Positions 1 through 7,839 of a DNA stretch of 64,000 nt are shown in pieces. The stretch spans positions 1-64,000 of the IMG/VR virus record IMGVR_UViG_3300028388_003135. One strand, given 5' to 3'. The stretch comes from a virus. Under the pieces are notes generated by a model. The model made no database searches. It worked only from the letters and a program-made list of their open reading frames with translations, and was not told the origin of the DNA. A program made the position numbers and the translations under genes. Each line of letters opens with the position of its first letter. Position 1 is the stretch's first letter.

Positions 1-366
1 GCGACTGACGTGCTGAGGCAAGAAGGATGGAACAATCTCGAATATGAATGGTGGGCGAACGACATCTGCCACCGGTCCGCGATGGCGTGTTATGTCCAAA
101 TGACGATCCTAGATATCCCAGGCGTGGTGAGTCGGATGAACACGCTCACGATGGAATCTGCTCCGCAATGGCCGACCATAGCTTACCTGCGAGCCGCTGC
201 GGAGCGAGAAAGTCCGCCAATGAAGTTGCTATCGCTTTTCAAGTCGGAAGCATTAGATCGCGGCCCTGAGCGTCCTGCAAAGCAACAAGGCGTAGTAACA
301 ACTGACGCAGAGCCCCAAACGTTTGGATTAAAGCCACAGCAAATGACTTTTGACTTGGAATTCTGA
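1..366 (+). CDS. Hypothetical protein, 5' end outside window
   Basis: The frame is open from the first base of the window to a TGA at 364-366, so the true start probably lies upstream; a GTG at position 10 is the first start inside the window. I do not recognise the protein. One copy of the genome-wide palindrome at 316-325 falls inside it and is read as Q-T-F-G. Confidence 0.55.
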   Translation, partial: ATDVLRQEGWNNLEYEWWANDICHRSAMACYVQMTILDIPGVVSRMNTLTMESAPQWPTIAYLRAAAERESPPMKLLSLFKSEALDRGPERPAKQQGVVTTDAEPQTFGLKPQQMTFDLEF

Positions 367-397
367 TTTTCCGCGCCCTGTTGATCGCCAGATTACG

Positions 398-454
398 CCT
401 TTACCTATGGGCGGGGAATTGTCCCCGCGAGACACCACTTTGAAAGGCTAGGAC
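398..454 (+). promoter_or_regulatory. Duplicated leader with GC hairpin, copy 1
   Basis: This leader of the 455 gene is nearly identical to 8765-8825. Both hold TTTACCTATGGG, then a 6-bp hairpin (GCGGGG 411-416 pairing with CCCCGC 423-428, loop AATTGT), then TTGAAAGGCTAG just before the start codon, which supplies the ribosome-binding site. The duplication suggests a shared promoter and 5' untranslated region controlling both genes; the transcript start is not known. Confidence 0.6.
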
Positions 455-775
455 ATGACGAAAAACACTGTTACGCGAATCGCGCACGACGAGTTGATTG
501 CTGAAGCGTGGTCGCGGTCGTTCAAATATGAAAAGTGCATCGCGACTGCAACGCGGCTAGACGACAGCATTATCGGACAACTGCGAGCTTACTTGGCAGT
601 GTCGTGCAACAATTGGCAGATCGTCTATCGACCAGACCTCCCAAGTGGACGGCATGAGCATGGCCAGATTTGGATCGGCGCCAACAGTCACGCAACAACT
701 CGAATTGCAGACGCTTTCGTGTCCGGTTGGACGGCCAATCTCGCATATGCACAGAGGTCCGCACGCATCGCATAG
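455..775 (+). CDS. Hypothetical protein (106 aa)
   Basis: The ATG at 455 follows the ribosome-binding sequence AAAGGCTAGGAC and the duplicated hairpin leader shared with the ParB-like gene at 8826, so the two are probably co-regulated. The 106-residue protein has no domain I recognise and no membrane segment. Sharing a leader with a DNA-binding protein is the only functional hint. Confidence 0.65.
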   Translation: MTKNTVTRIAHDELIAEAWSRSFKYEKCIATATRLDDSIIGQLRAYLAVSCNNWQIVYRPDLPSGRHEHGQIWIGANSHATTRIADAFVSGWTANLAYAQRSARIA

Positions 776-851
776 GTCGAAACGCCTTCGGGCGTCTAGG
801 TTGGATGATTCCCGACCTACTGACGAGACAACTCAAACCACGGAGCCGGGC

Positions 852-1109
852 ATGGTTAGCACAGCACAAGCACGAAATCTATACCTCAAGGCAAGCGAAG
901 CGTTCGTAGAAGCGATCCACAATATGGACGGATCGACCGAAAGCGAAATTGAACGACTACGAGTCGCCGCCGCAAACGCGAACGGACGACGCGAAGCGAT
1001 CAGGGATCTGGTTGGAGAAGCTCAAGTGCGAGAGTGGGTCACACAAAGCGAGCAAGGTCGCGTGTTCAAGGATGGTTTTGGCAACGTGCTCAGCCAGCCC
1101 CCATTCTAA
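852..1109 (+). CDS. Small hypothetical protein (85 aa)
   Basis: The ATG at 852 is chosen because GGAG lies about 8 bases upstream; a longer reading from 645 would overlap the previous gene heavily and has no such site. The product is an 85-residue, charged, probably helical protein with no recognised domain. It is followed by a GC-rich hairpin built around the palindrome. Confidence 0.6.
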   Translation: MVSTAQARNLYLKASEAFVEAIHNMDGSTESEIERLRVAAANANGRREAIRDLVGEAQVREWVTQSEQGRVFKDGFGNVLSQPPF

Positions 1110-1125
1110 AGAGCTCACACCAAGC

Positions 1126-1149
1126 GCCCCAAACACAAACGTTTGGGGC
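1126..1149 (+). repeat. Palindrome-containing hairpin, copy 1 of 3
   Basis: GCCCCAAAC (1126-1134) pairs perfectly with GTTTGGGGC (1141-1149) around a 6-base ACAAAC loop. Two nearly identical copies lie at 4764-4787 and 6155-6178, each between a stop codon and the next leader. The element could be an RNA hairpin (3'-end stabiliser or weak terminator); the following sequence CTCTATTG has no clear T-tract here. Confidence 0.6.
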
Positions 1150-1204
1150 CTCTATTGTAGGGCGGCGTTTGCCGCGACCGACACCACTACCTTAGGAGAC
1201 ACCG

Positions 1205-2686
1205 ATGAATTCACAAGCCAACGCTACTGTGTACGACAAAGCCGCTCACGCCTTTAAGCGTGGCGTGCCTATTGTGACGTTGACGACCGCCGATCCCGCG
1301 TTAACCGTGAAGCTTCTGCGTGAAGCCATCGACGCGCCTTTAGTGCAGTTTGATGTCGCTGATGGCTGGAAGGTGCCCGAGCAGCCAAACCAAGAAGAGG
1401 CTAAGAAGCGCCTCGCCGTGGTCGACTGTGACGCACAGCCGGATCCTGCAGAGGCGTTGATTCAGTGCCGACAAATGGACGACGATACTGTCGTTGTGTT
1501 GCATAACGCTCATGTCTTTGTTAACAGCGATGTAGAGCGGCAAGCGATTTGGAATTGTCGCGACGAGTTCAAAGCGACCAACAAGATGCTAGTCCTGCTC
1601 GGTCCGCAGTTTCAAGTACCAGCAGAATTGCAGAATGACGTAGTGCAACTAGACGAGCCGCTACCTGACCATAGCGAACTCGTCGACGTGATTGCTGGCC
1701 TTTGTGCCGAAGTCGATGTAGATGTCGATAGCGAAGCAGTGCAACGCGCAGCATCGGCCTCAGCTGGCCTATCTGGCTTTGCTGCTGAGCAGTACGCTGC
1801 GATCAACCTGAGTCGCGAAGGCTTGGACGTGCCAGGTATTTGGGAGGACAAGTGTGCCAAGATCAATGAAACGCCAGGCTTACAAGTCGTATCTGGCGAC
1901 AAGACGTTTGAAGATGTTGCTGGCGTGAGTCAAGCGAAGAAGTTTGTGCGGAAGATTCTCGGCGGTTGCGATGCTCCGAATACGATTGTATTCATCGACG
2001 AGATCGAGAAGTCTATTAGCGGGCAGGGTGACACCTCTGGCGTGTCCCAGGATCAACTTGGTGTGCTGCTACAGTGGATGCAAGACAATGCCGCTACCGG
2101 CATGATCCTTGTCGGACCACCAGGAGCAGCGAAGTCAGCGTTCGCTAAAACGGCTGGCGGCGAGGGCGGCATTCCGACAATCCAATTGGATCTTGGCGGG
2201 ATGAAAGGCGAGTTCGTCGGAACGTCTGAGACGCGAATCCGCGATGCACTTAAGGTAGTGCATTCAGTGTCTGGCGGCAAAACGATGTGGATTGCAACAT
2301 GCAACTCTCTAGCATCGCTGCCACCAGAGCTCAAGCGACGATTCAACTTCGGCACATGGTTCTTCGATCTGCCAACCCGCGAGGAACGCAAGGCGATCTG
2401 GGATCTCTATGTCGCAAAGTTTGGCGTCAGCGATCCCAGCGACAAGCTACTCGACCAACCTTGGACCGGAGCCGAGATCGAGTCCTGCTGCCGAATCGCT
2501 TGGCAAACCAATGACACAGTTGACGAATGTGCAGAGTTTATCGTGCCCGTTGCGACCGCAGCCGCGGATAGTATTGCCAAGCTGCAAGAGTCCGCTGTAG
2601 GCAAGTTTCTCAATGCCGCTGCTCCAGGACCATACGCAAAGCCTAAACCACAGAAGGCGAAGCGAACTCGCAAAGCGAGCATCTAG
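1205..2686 (+). CDS. AAA+ ATPase with Walker B before Walker A (Ycf46-like N-terminus)
   Basis: This 493-residue ATPase has an N-terminal region (about 1-230) resembling the non-catalytic part of Ycf46/FtsH-like phage AAA proteins, including an LP-type DEPLPD segment. A Walker B-like IVFIDEIEK sits at about 261-269. Walker A (GPPGAAKS) follows at 304-311, then KGEFVGTSE and a sensor-1-like WIATCN and an arginine-rich LPPELKRRF. In ordinary AAA+ proteins Walker A comes first, so the core looks circularly permuted; I recall similar phage homologues but cannot search for them. The basic tail (AKPKPQKAKRTRKA) could contact nucleic acid. The start has TTAGGAGACACCG upstream. DUF1257 and DUF2997 genes follow nearby, a known co-occurrence in cyanobacteria, plastids and phages. 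The function of that trio is unknown. Confidence 0.85.
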   Translation: MNSQANATVYDKAAHAFKRGVPIVTLTTADPALTVKLLREAIDAPLVQFDVADGWKVPEQPNQEEAKKRLAVVDCDAQPDPAEALIQCRQMDDDTVVVLHNAHVFVNSDVERQAIWNCRDEFKATNKMLVLLGPQFQVPAELQNDVVQLDEPLPDHSELVDVIAGLCAEVDVDVDSEAVQRAASASAGLSGFAAEQYAAINLSREGLDVPGIWEDKCAKINETPGLQVVSGDKTFEDVAGVSQAKKFVRKILGGCDAPNTIVFIDEIEKSISGQGDTSGVSQDQLGVLLQWMQDNAATGMILVGPPGAAKSAFAKTAGGEGGIPTIQLDLGGMKGEFVGTSETRIRDALKVVHSVSGGKTMWIATCNSLASLPPELKRRFNFGTWFFDLPTREERKAIWDLYVAKFGVSDPSDKLLDQPWTGAEIESCCRIAWQTNDTVDECAEFIVPVATAAADSIAKLQESAVGKFLNAAAPGPYAKPKPQKAKRTRKASI

Positions 2687-2687
2687 G

Positions 2688-2738
2688 GGATGGTGTCCCC
2701 CTAGCGGGCGCGGCGAGAATCCTAAGGCTCGCCGCGCC
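2688..2738 (+). terminator. Tandem GC-rich hairpins after the AAA+ gene
   Basis: Two hairpins follow the stop codon: GGGGA-TGGTG-TCCCC at 2688-2702, then an 11-bp perfect stem GGCGCGGCGAG (2707-2717) with CTCGCCGCGCC (2728-2738). No T-tract follows, so intrinsic termination is uncertain; an mRNA 3'-end stabilising structure is equally possible. Confidence 0.5.
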
Positions 2739-2802
2739 TACCCATCCAAACGTTTGGGCCTAGAGAGATAGGCACCAAAGTTCTTTCACGGAGACGATTA
2801 CT

Positions 2803-3240
2803 ATGAGCAAGATGACTCACCATGATTTACGGATTGGCGACAAGGTCAGCGTGAATGGCAAGCCACCACGCACCATAAGCAGGTTGCTAGGCGGCGATCG
2901 GTTCACAGTCCACGGGATCGCAGGCAGCGGCGAGCCGGCTTTTCAGGTATGGTCGTTCTACGAGAACAACGTCCTGCGGACCGAGCAAACGTCCGACACT
3001 GGCGTGCGGTATGTGGATGCATTCCTGCTAGCACTGGATGAATCGAACGGCATCCTAGACAGTGAGTTCGCGGACAAGTGGCTAGATGAACTGCTCGACG
3101 AAGGTAGCGAACTCGTCGAAGATGTCCGGCAAACGTTTCTGAGCCACTCGCCTATTTTTCGCTTCCCAGAATCCACGCAGCTAATCATCAGCCGACTAGG
3201 TGAGGTTGCGTTTAACGAACCGGAGACCACGGATGAATGA
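2803..3240 (+). CDS. Hypothetical protein (145 aa)
   Basis: The ATG at 2803 follows CACGGAGACGATTACT. The N-terminal 45 residues look like a small beta domain (LRIGDKVSVNGK), and the rest is predicted helical and acidic. The 3' end overlaps the next start by 8 bases, so it is translationally coupled to the sigma-like gene. No family is recognised; a cofactor role for that neighbour is possible but unsupported. Confidence 0.65.
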   Translation: MSKMTHHDLRIGDKVSVNGKPPRTISRLLGGDRFTVHGIAGSGEPAFQVWSFYENNVLRTEQTSDTGVRYVDAFLLALDESNGILDSEFADKWLDELLDEGSELVEDVRQTFLSHSPIFRFPESTQLIISRLGEVAFNEPETTDE

Positions 3241-3760
3241 ACAGCAACTCTCAGAGCTTTTGACCGACATCTACCCTCAGCTGCAACGGCAAGCCAGACA
3301 GATCGTTAGAGAGAACCCACGTTACGATGCTGACGATGTTCTGCAGCAAGCAATGATCAACGCAACCAGAGCATTCCGCGTAGGGCATTATGACGGAATG
3401 GACCCAAACGGGATCCACTATTGCGTGGTCAACGAAGTTCGTCGAGCAGTGATCAAGATGTCGGCAAAGCAGCAACGAGCACAGCGAGACTATCGCCGAA
3501 CGCAACACGCCGAAGCGATAGACCTGTCATTCCTAGTGTTAGACGCGACAGAATCGCGTCTAATCGCCGAAGATACCGTCGAACGCATAAAATCACGTCT
3601 TTGCCTGACACCGCACTGGGAGCGAAATGTGAAGGTTTTCGAAGCCCTAATCGCCGGACACTCGATGGCAGACATCAAGAGGCAAGGGATGACGAACCGA
3701 GCTGTTCGATCAGCGGTCCAAGAGATCCGCGAAATCGCAACAGAATTTCTGGCTTTATAG
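3233..3760 (+). CDS. Small sigma-factor-like protein
   Basis: The 175-residue product has a segment around 14-47 with the pattern of sigma-70 region 2 (helix, then DADDVLQQAMINATRAF, compared with the usual eDlvQe core) and a C-terminal helix-turn-helix-like stretch at about 140-172 resembling region 4. Length fits an ECF-type sigma factor. If real, it would direct host RNA polymerase to phage promoters. The start ATG at 3233 is preceded by GGAGACCACGG inside the previous gene. No conserved residue proves core-polymerase binding, so another HTH regulator remains possible. Confidence 0.55.
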   Translation: MNEQQLSELLTDIYPQLQRQARQIVRENPRYDADDVLQQAMINATRAFRVGHYDGMDPNGIHYCVVNEVRRAVIKMSAKQQRAQRDYRRTQHAEAIDLSFLVLDATESRLIAEDTVERIKSRLCLTPHWERNVKVFEALIAGHSMADIKRQGMTNRAVRSAVQEIREIATEFLAL

Positions 3761-3793
3761 CGCCCCAAACGTTTGGGTGCTGGGCCATACCTA

Positions 3794-3824
3794 TAGGCAA
3801 AGTTCATTTCACTGGAGGCACCAC
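3794..3824 (+). promoter_or_regulatory. Duplicated leader with strong SD, copy 1
   Basis: The 5' leader TAGGCAAAGTTCATTTCACT followed by GGAGGCACCAC precedes the ATG at 3825 and is nearly identical to 4796-4827. It lies directly downstream of a palindrome copy (3766). The conservation suggests a shared promoter/translation signal. Confidence 0.55.
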
Positions 3825-4748
3825 ATGGTTACTGAAGAAAATAAGACCGAGTTCGCTGAAAAGCTTCGGGCACAAACTTGCGGCGTACGGTTCCGTTCGT
3901 TTGGTATGACGTTGAGTCGCAAGCTAGATAAGGACAAGATCCAGGACATCGCTACGCAGTTTGACGCCGACAGTGAGTCGTTGACTGCAAGTAAGCGGAT
4001 TCTCGACAGCAAACATGGTAGCGTCCGCAAGGTTCGTGCTACGCAACGGCAAGCAAAGATTGAGGTTCACAAGAACTCAATCGACTATCCGGAGAAGGGG
4101 CTGCGACTAATCAAAACGGCAGCTATTGAGGCAGTCACCCAGCGAATCGCTGACTATAAGATTGAGTTGGACGAGGCTTTGCAAGAGCTCTACGACGATT
4201 GGGATGACATCAAGGCCGAACGGCAAACCGCCCTCAAAGAACTGTACAGCGATTCGGATTATGATCTCGATGTGCGCGAGCACTTTGCAATCTCAATCGA
4301 GTTTCCCGCTATTGAGCCAGATCAGCGGCTGATGACATTGCATCCCGAACTTTACGCTGCTGAGCAGGAACGTATCGGGCAGCAATTCGCCGAAGCACTG
4401 ATTGAGCTAGAGATCGCTGCAAAAGCGGAATTGACAAAGATGCTGAACCACTTCGTAGAACGCTTAGAGCCAAGCGAGGACGGCAAGAAGAAGACGCTGA
4501 CCGAGTCAACGCTTGTGAAGCTTCACGAATACGCAGAGTACTTCAAGTCACAAACAATCGGATCGCATGCCGACCTGGACGGGCTAATGGCAGAAATCTC
4601 TGATTGGTGCCAGGGCCGCAACGTTGAGCAGATCCGCAAGGGCGACCCTATGTACCGCGAGGGCGTCAAGGCGGATCTTACACGATTTAAAGAAGCTGCT
4701 AGCGCGCTAGTCATTGCTAAGCCTCGCCGCATGATCGACTTGGACTAA
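3825..4748 (+). CDS. Helical hypothetical protein (307 aa)
   Basis: The ATG at 3825 follows CTGGAGGCACCAC. The 307-residue product is almost entirely charged helix with long heptad-like stretches (about 85-140 and 190-250), consistent with a coiled coil. No catalytic motif is visible. It sits inside the AAA+/DUF1257/DUF2997 block and shares its leader with the DUF1257 gene, so it is probably co-expressed with that module. Function unknown. Confidence 0.7.
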   Translation: MVTEENKTEFAEKLRAQTCGVRFRSFGMTLSRKLDKDKIQDIATQFDADSESLTASKRILDSKHGSVRKVRATQRQAKIEVHKNSIDYPEKGLRLIKTAAIEAVTQRIADYKIELDEALQELYDDWDDIKAERQTALKELYSDSDYDLDVREHFAISIEFPAIEPDQRLMTLHPELYAAEQERIGQQFAEALIELEIAAKAELTKMLNHFVERLEPSEDGKKKTLTESTLVKLHEYAEYFKSQTIGSHADLDGLMAEISDWCQGRNVEQIRKGDPMYREGVKADLTRFKEAASALVIAKPRRMIDLD

Positions 4749-4763
4749 TGGCGGCGGCGCAGC

Positions 4764-4787
4764 GCCCCAAACACAAACGTTTGGGGC
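4764..4787 (+). repeat. Palindrome-containing hairpin, copy 2 of 3
   Basis: The same 9-bp stem (GCCCCAAAC/GTTTGGGGC) and ACAAAC loop as at 1126, followed here by CTTTACGG. It lies between the helical-protein gene and the DUF1257 gene. Confidence 0.6.
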
Positions 4788-4795
4788 CTTTACGG

Positions 4796-4827
4796 TAGGC
4801 AAAGTTCATTTCACCGGAGGCACCAAA
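4796..4827 (+). promoter_or_regulatory. Duplicated leader with strong SD, copy 2
   Basis: Second copy of the leader at 3794-3824, TAGGCAAAGTTCATTTCACC then GGAGGCACCAAA, ending at the ATG of the DUF1257 gene. Confidence 0.55.
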
Positions 4828-5289
4828 ATGAGTCATATTTCAGCAGTCGACTTTCGATTCGACGAAGCGCACTTCGACACGCTCGCTAAGGACTGCGAAG
4901 CGCTAGGGCTAGAGCTTGTTCGGAACGCTACCACGTACAAGTGGTATGGTCGGGATATGGGCGACTATCGCGACAAGACAGCAGGCGAACTCGGCATCGT
5001 GCCTGACGGCAAGTGTTCGCATAAGATTCGCGTCAAAGACGCGGATAACAGCACGTATGAAATCGGCCTAGTTGCCGATCCGCAAAACGCTGGCAAGTTC
5101 ATCCCAGTGTGGGATTTCTGGAACGGCGGGCATGGCTTGATGAAGCTGGTGGGTGATGGTGAAGACATTAACAAGCTCACGCACACGCATTCGCTGTCGG
5201 TCACCCGAAAGACGCTCCGCAAGAAAGGACTACGTTGGAGTGAGTCAGTAGGCCAGGACGGACGCACGCGATTTAAGGTCACACTCTAA
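4828..5289 (+). CDS. DUF1257 (Ycf35-like) protein
   Basis: The start MSHISAVDF, the following helix (TLAKDCEALGLEL), the central GLVAD..GKFIPVWDFWN segment and the C-terminal THSLSVTRKTLRKKGLRW match the layout of DUF1257/Ycf35 proteins, including the usual length of about 120-150 residues. The family co-occurs with Ycf46-like AAA ATPases and DUF2997 proteins in cyanobacteria, plastids and phages; no biochemical role is established. Here DUF2997 follows after 11 bases and the AAA+ gene lies upstream. Confidence 0.75.
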   Translation: MSHISAVDFRFDEAHFDTLAKDCEALGLELVRNATTYKWYGRDMGDYRDKTAGELGIVPDGKCSHKIRVKDADNSTYEIGLVADPQNAGKFIPVWDFWNGGHGLMKLVGDGEDINKLTHTHSLSVTRKTLRKKGLRWSESVGQDGRTRFKVTL

Positions 5290-5300
5290 GGAGCAGTCGG

Positions 5301-5510
5301 ATGAAACGTTTCAACAAGTCAAGCGGAACCGTCGACATCACATTCAACGCTGATGGGTCGACCGACATCAAAGTAGAAGGCGTAAAGGGCAGCAGCTGCA
5401 CGAAGCTTACCGAGGACATTGAGTCCGCAATTGGTGTCACCAAGTCGAGCAAGAAGACCCGCGAATATCGCGAGAAAGAACAGAGGCAGGGACGAAAGGC
5501 AACGCAATGA
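5301..5510 (+). CDS. DUF2997 protein
   Basis: The 69-residue product has a short beta strand start, then DGSTDIKVEGVKGSSCTKLTEDIE, the GxxGxxC-helix pattern of DUF2997, and the expected size. It lies 11 bases after the DUF1257 gene with AAGGAGCAGTCGG upstream of its ATG, and its end overlaps the next start by 4 bases. It completes the AAA+/DUF1257/DUF2997 set. Confidence 0.75.
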   Translation: MKRFNKSSGTVDITFNADGSTDIKVEGVKGSSCTKLTEDIESAIGVTKSSKKTREYREKEQRQGRKATQ

Positions 5511-6151
5511 GTTTCAAAGAGCTTGCTGATCTAGTTGTCGGGCACCGAGTAGTGCTCGCGTCGGAAGTCGACGGCAGCAGCAAGTTCGTAGAAGTGACTG
5601 TCGATCAAATTGGCACAACCGGAGTGTTTGTGAAAGGCTTTCGGTTTCCATCGGCACGTATTAATTTTGCATCGCTCACTACCGATTGTGGCAGATGGAA
5701 GTACATCAAATACTGCCAGCACTATCGTTGCTGCAACCTGCATGCAGCGACTCTGGGAGAAATGCCGCGCCGGAGCCGACGCCAGGACTACACATTCTAT
5801 AGCTGCGACACACCGACAGCTGACGGGCCTTGCACTGTTGGCGTTTGGGGGAGAACGGATTCAAGTCCGGCAGATCAGTTGCTTAGGACTCTTCGCAAAG
5901 ACGTGTTTGCGAAACTCAACAGTGTTCCAACGGACCACTATGAAGCGGTTTGGCTCGCAGCAAACGTAGACACCAACGATTCAATCGGTCGCATGAACAC
6001 GGACGAATGCAACGAGATGCTCCAAACCATCAAGGAGTATCAAGCAAACGGGATCGAGGCGCTGAGGCCAGTGGCAAAGATACGGACATCGCCAACTCAA
6101 GACAAAACAGTAATTGTGCAACACCACAAGCGAAAAATCAGGCTCGACTGA
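5507..6151 (+). CDS. Cysteine-rich hypothetical protein (214 aa)
   Basis: The ATG overlaps the DUF2997 stop by 4 bases, indicating coupled translation. Residues 1-60 look like a beta domain; residues about 67-112 hold six cysteines (CQHYRCCNLH, SCDTP, GPC), a possible metal-binding or disulfide cluster; the rest is helical with a basic tail (QHHKRKIRLD). No family is recognised. Confidence 0.65.
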   Translation: MSFKELADLVVGHRVVLASEVDGSSKFVEVTVDQIGTTGVFVKGFRFPSARINFASLTTDCGRWKYIKYCQHYRCCNLHAATLGEMPRRSRRQDYTFYSCDTPTADGPCTVGVWGRTDSSPADQLLRTLRKDVFAKLNSVPTDHYEAVWLAANVDTNDSIGRMNTDECNEMLQTIKEYQANGIEALRPVAKIRTSPTQDKTVIVQHHKRKIRLD

Positions 6152-6154
6152 AGC

Positions 6155-6178
6155 GCCCCAAACACAAACGTTTGGGGC
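6155..6178 (+). repeat. Palindrome-containing hairpin, copy 3 of 3
   Basis: Third copy of the GCCCCAAAC/GTTTGGGGC hairpin, followed by CTTTCTAATTTGGAGG. It lies directly after the stop codon at 6151 and about 22 bases before the next start. Confidence 0.6.
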
Positions 6179-6199
6179 CTTTCTAATTTGGAGGACACC

Positions 6200-6529
6200 A
6201 TGCAAGAACGAACATTAGTATTCAACAGCGATGGCTCGATGCGGTTTCTAGCTCACGACGAACTGACTTGTTTAGAGCAGTCAGGCAGTACCGCAAAGCG
6301 TCGTGCATCACACGTAGAGCCTAAACGTTTGGTGTTGCGAGTAGCGTTCCACATGCTGCGCCGAATGTTCGGCGAATCAGGAACTGTAGCAGCGTTCACG
6401 CGAGTTTGGCCCTGCGAGTGGGTTGTGGACCTTAGACCATCAAACGGACCTCGCCTCGATGGTCCATTCGCAGATAGGGCGACAGCGATTGAGGCCGAAG
6501 AGCGCTGGTTGTCCGAGAATTATCTTTGA
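6200..6529 (+). CDS. Hypothetical protein (109 aa)
   Basis: The ATG at 6200 follows TTGGAGGACACC, the recurring strong ribosome-binding pattern of this region. The C-terminal half (VWPCEWVVDLRPSNGP..DGPFADRATAIEAEERWL) has the look of small phage proteins that end in a DRxxAIxAE helix, but I cannot name a family. Confidence 0.65.
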   Translation: MQERTLVFNSDGSMRFLAHDELTCLEQSGSTAKRRASHVEPKRLVLRVAFHMLRRMFGESGTVAAFTRVWPCEWVVDLRPSNGPRLDGPFADRATAIEAEERWLSENYL

Positions 6530-6536
6530 GGTAAAG

Positions 6537-7058
6537 ATGCCGAATTTATTTGAGATTGGCGACGACCTGCGGGAAGCAGATGAACTGCTTGAGCAGGCAT
6601 TTGAGCAGGCTGGCGAAGAAGGGTTGTCGCAAGATGATCCTGTACTGCGGTGGTTTGAGGCGATCAAAGGGCAGGAGGCAACCAAGCTAGAAGGCTATGG
6701 CTGGTTGCTGCGAGAGCTCAACGTCGACCTTGCAGGATTTAAGCAGCTACGAGACGAGTTCGTTCGCAAAGCGCAGGTCACCGAGCGTAAGATCGCGTGG
6801 CTAAAACAACGTTTACTCGAGTACATGACAGATACGGACCAGACCAGGATCAAGACGCCAAGCTTTACTGTCAGCCGCCGTGCTAACGGCGGTAAAGCTC
6901 CCGTGGTATTCGAGAAGGACGAATTGCCGGAGGAGTTCTTAGAACAAGTGCTGCACATGGAAGTTAGAACTAACGATCTCCGAGATGCTCTCGAAGCAGG
7001 ACAGCAGGTTCAAGGTGCGTACCTCGGTGCGCGAGGGCAGCATGTCCAAGTCCGCTAA
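6537..7058 (+). CDS. Gp157-like siphovirus protein
   Basis: This 173-residue protein starts at ATG 6537 after GAGGTAAAG. Long helices in the N-terminal two thirds are followed by RIKTPSFTVSRRANGG and an ELPEEFL segment, which matches the helix-then-beta layout of the Siphovirus Gp157 family (coiled coil, then a k-i-x-T-x-x-x-x-v pattern and a P-E-E-F-l motif). The family is found in phage recombination/replication regions and its role is unclear. The 3' end overlaps the DUF3268 start by 17 bases. Confidence 0.7.
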   Translation: MPNLFEIGDDLREADELLEQAFEQAGEEGLSQDDPVLRWFEAIKGQEATKLEGYGWLLRELNVDLAGFKQLRDEFVRKAQVTERKIAWLKQRLLEYMTDTDQTRIKTPSFTVSRRANGGKAPVVFEKDELPEEFLEQVLHMEVRTNDLRDALEAGQQVQGAYLGARGQHVQVR

Positions 7059-7839
7059 GCCACGACGCGTTAAATGCCCATACTGCAAGCAGTGGGCACA
7101 ATTTGTTCGCGGCGATCAGGTGTACCCTAACCGCCGCGACCTTCGCGAAAAGCGTTTCTATATCTGCAAGCCCTGCGACGCGCGGGTTGGTTGTCATCCA
7201 AACGGTGACCCGTTCGGTTCTCTTGCAAATGCAGCGACAAGGTCAGCGAGAAGCGAAGCGCATCAAGCATTCGATCCGCTATGGAAGTCTGGCGGCATGT
7301 CTCGCAGCCAAGCATATAAATGGCTCGGCAAAGCAATGGGACTCTCGAAGCGAGAGTGCCACATAGGGCGATTCGATCCAGGGCAATGTCAGCAAGTCGT
7401 CCAGCTGGTAGCCAAGCGCTCTGAAGTAGCGTTAGGACAGATGCCCGACGACATTGTTCAGCAGCAAACAGTGCTGGAGGATATTGTCACCGCGCTAGCG
7501 TTGATATCGCCAGAGCAGGTCGACCGACAGTTGATCGATCACCTAGTTAGTCGCTCCGGTTCCGAGCAGATGACGTTCGCTTTGCAGATGTCAATAGCGT
7601 GGAGCCACAAGCCAGCGAGGCTCGCTCAGCAGTTCTCCCAAACGTTTGGAACTGACCGCCTTTTGGACCTTATCCGGTTAGCAGATCAGAGAGTGTTCGT
7701 GTGGCACATGAACTACTACATGATTCGATTAGCATGGCTGTACGATCGAGCGAGCGATATCGACGACGCTTTGACCATACTTGTCCGAGCAAGAGATAGA
7801 ACTACGTTCTCAACATATAACATCGGAGACACCAAATGA
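7042..7839 (+). CDS. DUF3268 zinc-finger protein
   Basis: Residues about 10-50 have CPYC...CKPCDARVGCH, a CxxC-x(n)-CxxC zinc ribbon, followed by PFGSLANAATRSARSEAHQA and HIGRFDPGQC, matching the DUF3268 zinc-finger family of phages. The C-terminal 130 residues are helical and not covered by that family. The ATG at 7042 after GCGAGGGCAGC is preferred. The end overlaps the ERF gene by 4 bases, suggesting one recombination operon (Gp157-like, DUF3268, ERF). Confidence 0.75.
   Translation: MSKSAKPRRVKCPYCKQWAQFVRGDQVYPNRRDLREKRFYICKPCDARVGCHPNGDPFGSLANAATRSARSEAHQAFDPLWKSGGMSRSQAYKWLGKAMGLSKRECHIGRFDPGQCQQVVQLVAKRSEVALGQMPDDIVQQQTVLEDIVTALALISPEQVDRQLIDHLVSRSGSEQMTFALQMSIAWSHKPARLAQQFSQTFGTDRLLDLIRLADQRVFVWHMNYYMIRLAWLYDRASDIDDALTILVRARDRTTFSTYNIGDTK

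Noticed and set aside
4774-4800. The palindrome as a simple -35 element
   Set aside because: The distance to TACGGT or TACCTA-type words downstream is too short and irregular, and most copies are within genes. Only the two copies at 32104 and 41682 are followed by a convincing promoter.
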